Shown: one piece after another, positions 1-5,478 of the stretch | Layout: every line of letters begins with the position of its first letter | Position numbering within the stretch: the stretch's first letter is position 1 | From: an uncultured Leucothrix sp. | Lineage (GTDB): Bacteria > Pseudomonadota > Gammaproteobacteria > Thiotrichales > Thiotrichaceae | Assembly (NCBI GenBank): GCA_938004025.1 | Contig: CALKXC010000328.1 | Span: 1 to 8,602, forward strand | Length of the DNA: 8,602 nucleotides | Reading direction: 5' to 3' | Translations under genes and position numbers: made by a program | The notes under the pieces: model-generated | What the model was told of the DNA's origin: nothing | The model's database searches: none | Seen by the model: only the letters and a program-made list of their open reading frames with translations

Positions 1-423
1 AGCTCGCTTTTTTATAGCATCGAAAATGTTTATGTTGATAAGGGCATAGAGCAAACAATGGATGTGCGAGAGTTATTATTCGGTGCCAATTTAGTTGGCG
101 TCACGCTCCAGTTTCCAATCGTGATGTGGTTGGGGGTAGCAGAGCCGGTCACTTGGTTGTTCACTACACCGGGCTTAGCAACGGCGCTCACAGCCATTGT
201 AAGTGGAATTGCTTATGCCTTGTTTATGATTGTCATCCGCTCTTCAGGTTCGGTTTTCGCTAGTCAATGTGCTTACATTATTACGATATCAGGCGTCGCT
301 TGGGGTATCGTTTTGTTTGATGAGCAGCACAGTATTTGGGCTTGGTTGTCGATCGGTGTCATGTTGCTAGGGTTGTTTTTGGTAACTCCTAGAAATCAAT
401 CTGAGGTTGTTGATGGCAAATAA
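1..423 (+). CDS. EamA/DMT-family membrane transporter, C-terminal part (5' end outside window)
   Basis: The frame is open from the first base, so this is the C-terminal part (about 140 residues) of a gene that starts before the window; the ATG at 58 is internal, because the codons before it read as normal protein (FYSIENVYVDKGIEQ). Long hydrophobic stretches separated by short polar loops, and a phrase like SGIAYALFMIVIRSSGSVFASQCAYI followed by a last helix rich in Leu/Val, match the second EamA repeat of drug/metabolite transporters, which are inner-membrane exporters of about 300 residues with ten helices. About four helices are visible, then a short charged tail. The substrate cannot be read from sequence. 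The next gene overlaps its end by a few bases, so the two are probably translated together. The EamA-like fold call is fairly sure; the function is open. Confidence 0.75.
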   Translation, partial: SSLFYSIENVYVDKGIEQTMDVRELLFGANLVGVTLQFPIVMWLGVAEPVTWLFTTPGLATALTAIVSGIAYALFMIVIRSSGSVFASQCAYIITISGVAWGIVLFDEQHSIWAWLSIGVMLLGLFLVTPRNQSEVVDGK

Positions 424-601
424 ATTATCGATATTATTCGCATTGATAGGCATCTTTATCTGCCTGTACAGTCTCGTTTTCTCAGATCACATTGTTATGT
501 TCGGGCTTTTATCAATTGTGGTATCTGCCGTCATCTGGAGTATAAGCGCTAGACAAACAATCCGAGTCAAACTACATTGGCTTTCTAATATAGCCAAATA
601 A
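413..601 (+). CDS. Small two-helix membrane protein, unknown function
   Basis: A 62-residue protein that I do not recognise. It has two hydrophobic segments (about residues 6-25 and 29-47), then a basic tail ending in NIAK, so it should sit in the inner membrane as a hairpin. The frame can be opened at a TTG at 407, but the ATG at 413 is preferred because GAGG at 403-406 lies six bases before it. It overlaps the end of the exporter gene by 11 bases, which suggests translational coupling and possibly a partner role for that transporter. The glutathione S-transferase gene begins 29 bases after its stop, with no terminator between. The reading frame is probably real given the start signal and clean helices, but its role is not known. 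Confidence 0.6.
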   Translation: MANKLSILFALIGIFICLYSLVFSDHIVMFGLLSIVVSAVIWSISARQTIRVKLHWLSNIAK

Positions 602-630
602 ACACCGATATAAACAACAAGGAATCATTA

Positions 631-1242
631 ATGCCTAAGCTAAAACTAACCTATTTCGACATCAACGGGGGGCGCGCAGAAGTGGCTCGTCTTGCGCTAA
701 TCATTGGTGATGTACCTTTCGAAGATGAGCGAATCTCATTTGAGCAATTCGGGGCAACGCGTGGTTCAATGCCATTTGGTGCTGTACCGGTTATGGAAGT
801 CGACGGTGGGGCATTAACTCAGTCTTCTACTATCAGTCGCTATGTTGGCAAGCTCACCAATCTATATCCAGAAGATCCGTGGCAAGCAGCACTTTGTGAT
901 GAAGTCATGGATGTGATTGAAGACTTGGATGGACAGGTTTTTACTCAGATACAGTTAACTGATGAGCAGAAGCAAACATTCCGTGAGGGACTAGCTGAAG
1001 GGGCGATTAAAACGACGCTTGTTCGATTAGAAGAGTATCTTACTAAGCGTGGTGGCGAGTATATGGTTGATAATCGTTTAACGGTTGCTGATCTTAAAGT
1101 GTTTGAATGGGTTCGTTTGTTAGAGTCTGGGATGTTGGATCATGTACCGGTTGAGCTTGCTAAGCAGGAAGCGCCTTTGTTGGTCGCTCATGCTAAGAAA
1201 ATTAGCAACCTTCCAAAGATAGTTGAGTACTATAAAGCCTAA
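631..1242 (+). CDS. Glutathione S-transferase family protein
   Basis: A complete 203-residue cytosolic GST. The N-terminal thioredoxin-like domain (about 1-78) has Tyr8 in LTYFDINGGRAEVARL, the catalytic position that activates glutathione thiol in the Tyr-type sigma/mu/alpha classes. It also has the cis-proline (AVPVMEVDG, Pro53) and the Gln64-Ser65 pair that holds the gamma-glutamyl group. The helical C-terminal domain follows, with the folding N-cap box at T151-V-A-D154 (LTVADLKVF). The Tyr8 and TQSSTISRY wording resembles eukaryotic-style sigma GSTs more than the common bacterial beta class. AAGGA at 619-623 precedes the ATG at a normal distance. It may be co-transcribed with the two membrane-protein genes upstream. 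Substrate is unknown; detoxification or isomerisation are both possible for the family. Confidence 0.88.
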   Translation: MPKLKLTYFDINGGRAEVARLALIIGDVPFEDERISFEQFGATRGSMPFGAVPVMEVDGGALTQSSTISRYVGKLTNLYPEDPWQAALCDEVMDVIEDLDGQVFTQIQLTDEQKQTFREGLAEGAIKTTLVRLEEYLTKRGGEYMVDNRLTVADLKVFEWVRLLESGMLDHVPVELAKQEAPLLVAHAKKISNLPKIVEYYKA

Positions 1243-1271
1243 ACAAGACTTTATAGTCAGATGTTACAGGC

Positions 1272-1301
1272 CTCCTCATTAAAGTGCGCTTTAGTGAGGA
1301 G
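1272..1301. repeat. 13-bp hairpin after the GST gene, without a T tract
   Basis: CTCCTCATTAAAG and CTTTAGTGAGGAG flank a four-base loop (TGCG); all 13 positions pair in RNA read from the + strand if one U-G pair is counted. It begins 30 bases after the GST stop. No run of T follows on either strand, so it is not a standard intrinsic terminator. It could be a 3' end protecting structure, a Rho-dependent end, or a protein-binding dyad. Confidence 0.7.
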
Positions 1302-1313
1302 ACGATCCAAAAT

Positions 1314-1347
1314 AGGGATGCAGCTATGTTCATAGCGTCTAATCCCT
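1314..1347. promoter_or_regulatory. Nested dyad upstream of the sigma-54 promoter, candidate activator site
   Basis: An inner perfect palindrome GCTATG-TT-CATAGC (1323-1336) sits inside outer arms AGGGAT (1314-1319) and ATCCCT (1342-1347). Its centre lies about 78 bases before the predicted start of transcription, which is a usual place for the upstream site of a sigma-54 activator. The binding protein is not known and no such activator gene lies in the window. Seen: the symmetry. Inferred: the role. Confidence 0.45.
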
Positions 1348-1381
1348 TCGCAAAAGGCTCCGTTTAAAGTGCTCTCTTAAC

Positions 1382-1397
1382 TGGCACGCAACTTGCA
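1382..1397 (+). promoter_or_regulatory. Sigma-54 (RpoN) promoter for the ABC importer operon
   Basis: TGGCACGCAACTTGCA matches the -24/-12 consensus (TGGCACG-N4-TTGCA) at every defined base, with GG at 1383-1384 and GC at 1395-1396 in the required phase. Transcription should start near 1408. The promoter therefore overlaps the first codon (TTG at 1393) of the longest ATPase reading frame, which rules out that start. It implies ATP-dependent activation by an enhancer-binding protein, as is common for nitrogen- or aromatic-compound-responsive operons. Confidence 0.88.
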
Positions 1398-1398
1398 G

Positions 1399-1426
1399 TA
1401 TTACTCAGTAAGTACACTGAGTAATA
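1399..1426. promoter_or_regulatory. Perfect 11-bp inverted repeat over the transcription start, candidate operator
   Basis: TATTACTCAGT (1399-1409) and ACTGAGTAATA (1416-1426) are exact reverse complements around a six-base spacer. Counting from the predicted start near 1408 it covers about -9 to +18, where a bound repressor would block open-complex formation; in RNA it could also fold as a leader hairpin before the ATPase start codon. The word TTACTCAG recurs at 5350-5357, just upstream of paaX, so both promoters may share a regulator. The last point is inference. Confidence 0.55.
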
Positions 1427-1440
1427 AGCGTGGCACAACT

Positions 1441-2181
1441 TTGATCAACGATAAGATCGCAGTATCAATCACCGGCATGAGCAAGTGGTACGATGACTTT
1501 CAAGTTTTGAAAGATATTGATCTCTCCGTTGCTTTTGGCGAACGCATCGTAATTTGTGGGCCTTCCGGATCGGGCAAATCAACACTCATTCGTTGCTTGA
1601 ACCATCTTGAAGAACATCAAAAAGGCTCGATTACTGTCAACGATATTTCATTGTCTCCTGGGATGAAAAATCCTGAGAAGGTGCGTCGTGAAGTTGGCAT
1701 GGTGTTTCAGTCATTCAACTTGTTTCCTCACTTAACCATTCTGGAAAACTGCATGCTTCCCCAGCAAAGGGCCTTAAAGCGAACTAAAGCTGAGGCGCGT
1801 GAAATAGGGATGCGTTTTCTAGAGCGTGTAAAAATTCCTGAACAATCAGATAAATATCCTCGTCAATTATCCGGTGGCCAGCAGCAGCGTGTTGCCATTG
1901 CTCGTGCGCTCTGTATGGAGCCAAAAATCATGTTGTTTGACGAGCCAACCTCAGCTCTCGATCCTGAAATGGTGAGTGAAGTACTCGATACTATGATCGA
2001 ACTAGCAGAGTCAGGAATGACCATGCTTTGCGTCACTCACGAAATGGGTTTCGCTCGCAAGGTTGCCGATCGAGTCATCTTTATGGATGCTGGAAAGATC
2101 GTTGAGAGTAGCGATCCAGAAGCATTTTTCAGCAATCCGCAGCACCCTCGTACGAAAGAATTTTTAGGTCAAATCTTATGA
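1441..2181 (+). CDS. Polar amino-acid-type ABC importer, ATP-binding subunit (GlnQ/AapP family)
   Basis: Cytoplasmic ATPase that drives the importer encoded by the next three genes. In a 246-residue form it shows Walker [10 protein letters not shown] (40-48), Q-loop Q90 in [12 protein letters not shown], signature LSGGQ (143-147), Walker B with D167-E168 in [12 protein letters not shown], and the switch histidine H200 in VTHE. The sequence is of the PAAT (polar amino acid) type. The frame is open from a TTG at 1393, but that codon is part of the sigma-54 promoter, upstream of the predicted transcript start. The TTG at 1441 ([13 protein letters not shown]...) gives the usual family N-terminus; the ATG at 1477 would cut into the first beta strand region. 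No good ribosome site precedes 1441, so the exact start is uncertain. The permease gene follows 12 bases after the stop. Confidence 0.93.
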   Translation: MINDKIAVSITGMSKWYDDFQVLKDIDLSVAFGERIVICGPSGSGKSTLIRCLNHLEEHQKGSITVNDISLSPGMKNPEKVRREVGMVFQSFNLFPHLTILENCMLPQQRALKRTKAEAREIGMRFLERVKIPEQSDKYPRQLSGGQQQRVAIARALCMEPKIMLFDEPTSALDPEMVSEVLDTMIELAESGMTMLCVTHEMGFARKVADRVIFMDAGKIVESSDPEAFFSNPQHPRTKEFLGQIL

Positions 2182-2193
2182 GTAAGGTCAGCT

Positions 2194-2877
2194 ATGTTTG
2201 ATTTTCGCTTCTATGAGATATGGCGCTCAGAAGAGTTTATAAGTGCTCTTTTATCTGGTGCATTTAACAGTTTCTGGCTTTCTGCTGTGGGTGGAATGCT
2301 GGGTTTTTGCTTTGGTTTAATGCTCGCAATTAGTCAGGATAAAACCGTGTTTTGGGGCGTTCGGTATACCGCCCGAAGCTACATTGAAATAGTACGTAAT
2401 ACGCCATTTATTGTTCAGCTGTTTTTTGTGGCATTTGGGCTGCCCCTACTGTTTGATTATCAATGGAGTTTCTTTGCTTCTGCCTTATTAGCAATCACTT
2501 TGAACTTCTCAGCCTACTTTGCTGAGATTGTCCGTTCTGGGATCGACACGATTGATAAAGGTCAGCTGGAAGCAGCCAAATCACTTTGCTTTAGTAAGCG
2601 TCAAACGCTATTCGATATCATCCTTCCCCAAGCTTTAGTCAAAGTATATCCCTCATTGACGAGCCAGTTTGTATTCTTGTTTTTGACCACGGGGCTGGTC
2701 TCTGAAATTAGTGTTGAAGATTTAACGTGGGCTGGCCGCTTTATCTCAGATAGAAACTTTCGCGACTTCGAAGTATTTATTGTACTCACTGTTATTTACA
2801 TACTTCTGGCTTGGTTATTTAAGCTTATTTTACAGGGTATAAAGCGCTTAGCCTTTCCTTGGTCGGTGAATAAATGA
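2194..2877 (+). CDS. Polar amino-acid-type ABC importer, permease subunit 1
   Basis: A 227-residue inner-membrane permease of the HisM/GlnP type. It has an N-terminal helix (about 22-48), the conserved YIEIVRNTPFIVQLFF block (63-78) and further helices to about 212. The EAA coupling loop, which docks on the ATPase, runs from EAAKS at about 126 to LPQA at 147. Family permeases work as pairs, and the next gene is the natural partner. AAGG at 2185-2188 precedes the ATG by six bases. The ATPase stop lies 12 bases upstream, and the final four bases overlap the next start (ATGA), so translation of the two permeases is coupled. The ligand cannot be read from the permease. The family call is safe. 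Confidence 0.94.
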   Translation: MFDFRFYEIWRSEEFISALLSGAFNSFWLSAVGGMLGFCFGLMLAISQDKTVFWGVRYTARSYIEIVRNTPFIVQLFFVAFGLPLLFDYQWSFFASALLAITLNFSAYFAEIVRSGIDTIDKGQLEAAKSLCFSKRQTLFDIILPQALVKVYPSLTSQFVFLFLTTGLVSEISVEDLTWAGRFISDRNFRDFEVFIVLTVIYILLAWLFKLILQGIKRLAFPWSVNK

Positions 2878-3554
2878 CCGAGTTATTGAATAGCCTATTT
2901 GGCCCGTTTTACGGAAATATGATTGGTCTTCTACTGTCAGCAACGCAGTGGACTATTTACCTGTCTCTAGCCGCCTTTATTGGGGGAGGGTTGTTGGGGT
3001 TAATGCTGACAGTTTTAAAAATTAGCCCGTTAAAACCGCTGCGCTGGTTTGCCACGGCTTACATCTGGTTGTTTCAGTCGATACCGCTATTGATGTTGCT
3101 GTTTTTACTTGGCCTTGGTATCCCCGTCTTTTTCCAGATTGATGTGCCTGCTTGGTTAGCTGCCGGTACAGCACTCACTTTATTTACTAGTGCCTATATG
3201 TCAGAAGTCTGGCGAGGGGCTCTTGAAAGTATCCCACAAGGACAGTGGGAAGCTGGCAAAGCTGTGGGGCTAACCTTTATACAAAATCTGTGGTGGATCA
3301 TTGCACCACAAGCATTACGCATTGCAACCCCTTCAACGGTAGGTTTCATGATTCAAGTCATTAAAGGAACTTCGATGGCTTACATCATCGATTACAACGA
3401 TTTGATGCGTTGGGGTAAGAAAATTGCAAACTCACAATTAGACGGAGCGGAGCCTTTTATTGTGTTCCCAATCGTCGCCTTAATTTATTTCTGCTTATGC
3501 TTTCCATTGTCACTTTGGTCAAAGCATTTGGAGAAAAAAATGGTACTGACTTAG
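2874..3554 (+). CDS. Polar amino-acid-type ABC importer, permease subunit 2
   Basis: A 226-residue inner-membrane permease, the second half of the channel. It shows the family block YIWLFQSIPLLMLLF (63-77), the EAA coupling loop from EAGKA (126-130) to APQA (144-147), and the late conserved phrase VIKGTSMAYIID (162-173). Where many relatives have R-(N/G)-TP in the first block, this one has FQSIP, so it is clearly a different paralogue from subunit 1 rather than a recent copy. Its ATG lies inside the stop of subunit 1 (ATGA, four-base overlap), which forces tight co-translation. A small inverted repeat overlaps its stop codon before the binding-protein gene. Confidence 0.93.
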   Translation: MTELLNSLFGPFYGNMIGLLLSATQWTIYLSLAAFIGGGLLGLMLTVLKISPLKPLRWFATAYIWLFQSIPLLMLLFLLGLGIPVFFQIDVPAWLAAGTALTLFTSAYMSEVWRGALESIPQGQWEAGKAVGLTFIQNLWWIIAPQALRIATPSTVGFMIQVIKGTSMAYIIDYNDLMRWGKKIANSQLDGAEPFIVFPIVALIYFCLCFPLSLWSKHLEKKMVLT

Positions 3555-3558
3555 TACC
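3542..3558 (+). repeat. Short hairpin between permease and binding-protein genes
   Basis: GGTACT (3542-3547) and AGTACC (3553-3558) pair around a five-base loop and overlap the permease stop codon (3552-3554). There is no T tract. In ABC importer operons a hairpin here can protect or separate the more abundant binding-protein message; with six base pairs this one is weak and may be incidental. Confidence 0.3.
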
Positions 3559-3586
3559 GCTTAATCACTTGAATCAATCGATAAAT

Positions 3587-3591
3587 GGAGA
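3587..3591 (+). promoter_or_regulatory. Ribosome binding site that sets the binding-protein start
   Basis: GGAGA lies five bases before the ATG at 3597. An in-frame ATG at 3585 overlaps this site and has no purine-rich motif of its own, so 3597 is the likely start. Confidence 0.7.
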
Positions 3592-3596
3592 GAAAA

Positions 3597-4397
3597 ATGT
3601 TAAATATTTTACGACGTATCGCTGCATCTTCTTTACTTGCTGCTGCGACAGTAGCGCTCCCGTTCAATAGCGTACTGGCAGATCAACTGACTGATATTTT
3701 GGGTAAGGGCACCATTAAAATTGGTGTACCTGAGAACTTCCCTCCCTTTGGTTCAGTTGGCAAAGATTTTAAACACGTTGGTTATGATGTTGATGTGGCT
3801 GAGCTTGTGGCTAAAGACTTAGAAGTGAAGCTTGAATTAGTTCCGATTACATCAAAGCAACGTATCCCTTATTTATCGTCTGGCAAAGTTGATCTAGTGA
3901 TCTCTTCGATGGGCGCTAACCCTTCTCGCGCGAAGTCCATTTGGTTCTCTCATGCTTATGCGCCTTTCTTTTCGGCAGCGTTTGCTAGCAAAGATTTGGA
4001 CATCAGTTCACCGGCAGATTTAGTGGGTAAAAAAATCGGAGTGACAGGTGGAACCATTGAAGATTTGGAGCTTAGCAAGAGCTTACCAGAAGGTGCTGAC
4101 ATGAAGCGATTTGGTGATAATGCAGCAACCATTTCTGCTTTTGTGTCTAAGCAAGTGGATGTGCTAGTTACCGGAAATACTGTTGCAGCTAAGGTGGGAA
4201 TGGATAAGCCTGAGCTTAAACTTGAAACTAAGTTTATTGTACGTCAATCACCGGCATTTATCGGTGTGAAAGCAGGTGAAATGAATATGTTGCAGTGGGT
4301 GAATGTGTTTGTTCTTCACAAAACGCTAGGCGGCAAGTTAGATGAGCTATCGCAGAAGTGGTTGGGGCAGAAGTTGCCAACATTACCGACGCTTTAA
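3597..4397 (+). CDS. Periplasmic substrate-binding protein of the ABC importer (PBP family 3)
   Basis: A 266-residue secreted receptor that delivers ligand to the importer. The N-terminus has a basic LRR, a hydrophobic core and an AxA-like site (VLA before DQ, about residue 28), so a Sec signal peptide is clear; no lipobox Cys is present. The fold is that of the amino-acid-binding family (KIGVPENFPPFGSVG; VGYDVDVAELVAK; DLVGKKIGVTGGT). The carboxylate-binding Arg is kept (Arg111 in NPSRAKSIWFS), but where glutamine- and histidine-binding relatives carry an Asp for the ligand alpha-amino group, this protein reads VDVLVTGNTVAA, with Gly193. The preceding loop (SSMGANPSR) also differs from the usual GMTITPER. 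Ligand is therefore uncertain: an amino acid held differently, or a carboxylate without an alpha-amino group. Its stop interlocks with the paaX stop on the other strand. Confidence 0.92.
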   Translation: MLNILRRIAASSLLAAATVALPFNSVLADQLTDILGKGTIKIGVPENFPPFGSVGKDFKHVGYDVDVAELVAKDLEVKLELVPITSKQRIPYLSSGKVDLVISSMGANPSRAKSIWFSHAYAPFFSAAFASKDLDISSPADLVGKKIGVTGGTIEDLELSKSLPEGADMKRFGDNAATISAFVSKQVDVLVTGNTVAAKVGMDKPELKLETKFIVRQSPAFIGVKAGEMNMLQWVNVFVLHKTLGGKLDELSQKWLGQKLPTLPTL

Positions 4398-4419
4398 TTA
4401 GGAAAAAACCGTTGGTGGT
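4382..4419 (+). repeat. Weak hairpin spanning the two convergent stop codons
   Basis: Bases 4382-4391 can pair with 4410-4419 in the + strand RNA (ten pairs, three of them G-U, around an 18-base loop), enclosing both interlocked stops. No T tract follows, so it is not a classical terminator; the core is ACCGACG with CGTTGGT. It is the only structure I see that could end or protect the importer message here. Confidence 0.25.
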
Positions 4420-5332
4420 AGCTTGTTTCTGGTTCAGAAAAAGCGCCGCCTTCGGTCTCACAAACTTCAGCAAAATACTCATCAGCTTTTGGGCAAATTA
4501 GCTGGTACAAGCTCCCAACTAATTGTCTCGCACGAAAGCTTGCCGCCTCTTCAGAAACCAAGGCATCAGGAAGCTCTGGCTCCTTTAGCAAAATATGCCT
4601 AAACCGGTGAATCAACAACGTCTTTACTAAAAAGCACAGCTGAGGATTAAGTGATTCTTCTTGCCGCGCAGCCTCAAAAATCCCTTGAAAGTCATCAATC
4701 AGCGCTTCGTATTCACGCTCGCTGCCCGCTAAATCAAAACAATCACTAATCAACGAATTAGTAACTGGAACCTGTGCTGGGGCAGCGGCACTAGCTTTCA
4801 AAACAGCAATATGATCTTTCAAGTTAAGTTCACTAATAACACGCTGTACTTCGACTAAATCAGCCATTGGGTGTGCATAGACACCCGCTGTAATCCTGCT
4901 AAAACCTAACCAAAGCAACTCTTTACGAAGGGTTTCTCGGTGTTCATTTGTAAGATCACCCAGTGATGTCAGCACTAATCGCCATTGCTTATCCCAAGCC
5001 AATGGCTGAGTAGCATAAATACGTTTTGAAGCACTCACAAACTGACGAAAAGCACGGTCTGTCAGCGAGTAATAACTTCGCCTCCCAACTTGTTTTGAAA
5101 CCAGTATTTGCTTTTCAGAAAGTCGAAACACCGAGGTACGAACTAAGCGTTGATTGATACCCAAAGGCTCTACAAGCTTAATTAGGCTGCCAAGCCATAT
5201 GCTATCCCCACGAGGGCAGATAGTATCGCCGTAAATACTGACCAACAAAGAATTCGCATGCATCGGGCGTGTCTGGGCAAAGTTCTCAATCAAGATGTTT
5301 GAGAACTTTGCAAAACTGTTTTGGCTACTCAT
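4394..5332 (-). CDS. paaX: PaaX-family transcriptional repressor of phenylacetate catabolism
   Basis: A 312-residue regulator, close to the usual PaaX length (about 310-320). The N-terminal winged helix-turn-helix is evident: SLLVSIYGDTICPRGDSIWL, then LGINQRLVRTSVFRLSEKQIL, then the wing GRRSYYSLTD, followed by the family phrase WDKQWRLVL and a C-terminal ligand-sensing part. In known cases PaaX represses paa genes and releases DNA when phenylacetyl-CoA binds, which fits its place opposite paaI-paaK, whose ligase would make that signal. The frame opens at a TTG at 5344, but the ATG at 5332, with GAG seven bases before it, is preferred. A perfect 13-bp inverted repeat lies within codons 8-19. 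The 3' end interlocks with the importer binding-protein gene. Confidence 0.92.
   Translation of the reverse strand: MSSQNSFAKFSNILIENFAQTRPMHANSLLVSIYGDTICPRGDSIWLGSLIKLVEPLGINQRLVRTSVFRLSEKQILVSKQVGRRSYYSLTDRAFRQFVSASKRIYATQPLAWDKQWRLVLTSLGDLTNEHRETLRKELLWLGFSRITAGVYAHPMADLVEVQRVISELNLKDHIAVLKASAAAPAQVPVTNSLISDCFDLAGSEREYEALIDDFQGIFEAARQEESLNPQLCFLVKTLLIHRFRHILLKEPELPDALVSEEAASFRARQLVGSLYQLICPKADEYFAEVCETEGGAFSEPETSYHQRFFPN
5277..5311. repeat. Perfect 13-bp inverted repeat inside the start of paaX
   Basis: GCAAAGTTCTCAA (5277-5289) and TTGAGAACTTTGC (5299-5311) are exact reverse complements around a nine-base spacer. On the paaX message it begins 21 bases after the A of the preferred ATG and would form a 13-bp hairpin in the first codons. 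It could be an operator for autorepression or an RNA element that limits translation. The repeat is seen directly; the role is inferred. Confidence 0.75.
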
Positions 5333-5357
5333 GCTTGTGCTCAAAAGGCTTACTCAG

Positions 5358-5367
5358 AGTGATACAT
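5358..5367. promoter_or_regulatory. Operator-like word AGTGATACAT, copy 1 (near paaX)
   Basis: Exact copy of the word found at 5439-5448. It lies a few bases downstream of the start of transcription predicted from a candidate paaX promoter (-35 CTGAGA, 5402-5407; -10 TATCAT, 5379-5384, read on the minus strand). The TGAT-C core resembles the TGATTC core of the published E. coli PaaX site, so it may be a PaaX site used for autoregulation. TTACTCAG (5350-5357), shared with the importer promoter, abuts it. Confidence 0.4.
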
Positions 5368-5378
5368 CGGATGGCTAA

Positions 5379-5407
5379 ATGATAACATTTTTCGCTTCTA
5401 TTCTCAG
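5379..5407 (-). promoter_or_regulatory. Candidate paaX promoter (proximal)
   Basis: Read on the minus strand: CTGAGA (5402-5407, four of six -35 bases), a 17-base spacer, and TATCAT (5379-5384, five of six -10 bases). Transcription would start near 5372, about 40 bases before the paaX ATG. A second weaker pair, TTAAAG (5454-5459) and TATAAA (5432-5437) with a 16-base spacer, lies further upstream. Both are judged by eye only. Confidence 0.35.
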
Positions 5408-5438
5408 AAGCTTTACGGCGAAGGTTAGTAATTTATAA

Positions 5439-5448
5439 AGTGATACAT
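5439..5448. promoter_or_regulatory. Operator-like word AGTGATACAT, copy 2
   Basis: Second exact copy of the ten-base word, in direct orientation 81 bases from copy 1. It falls inside the spacer of the distal candidate paaX promoter. Its GATACA core (5442-5447) also forms the left arm of a wide dyad with TGTATC at 5473-5478. Confidence 0.4.
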
Positions 5449-5478
5449 AAAATCTTTAATTATTAAAAATACTGTATC
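5442..5478. promoter_or_regulatory. Wide symmetric control site between paaX and paaI
   Basis: GATACA (5442-5447) and TGTATC (5473-5478) are inverted with centres 31 bases apart, close to three helical turns. Nested nearly on the same centre is the palindrome TTTAAT-T-ATTAAA (5455-5467). The arrangement suits two regulator dimers on one DNA face. The right arm overlaps the -35 position of the best paaI -10 candidate (TATATT, 5496-5501), so binding there could repress paaI-paaK. PaaX is the obvious candidate, by position only. Confidence 0.4.

Noticed and set aside
1393..1440. N-terminal extension of the ATPase from a TTG at 1393
   Set aside because: The codons overlap an exact sigma-54 -12 element and a perfect inverted repeat, lie before or at the predicted transcript start, and add residues that family members lack.
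1431..1445. Second TGGCAC, at 1431-1436, as another sigma-54 promoter
   Set aside because: The -12 position does not supply TTGC at the fixed spacing, so the invariant GC is missing.
2601..2789. Minus-strand 62-residue frame inside permease subunit 1
   Set aside because: Entirely antisense to conserved permease sequence including the EAA-loop region; no independent support.
4258..4482. Minus-strand 74-residue open frame over the end of the binding-protein gene
   Set aside because: Antisense to two well-supported genes, with no ribosome site or recognisable protein features; a shadow frame.
5394..5411. Small inverted repeat GCTTCT...AGAAGC in the paaX leader
   Set aside because: Only six pairs with a six-base loop, within range of chance; not called separately.
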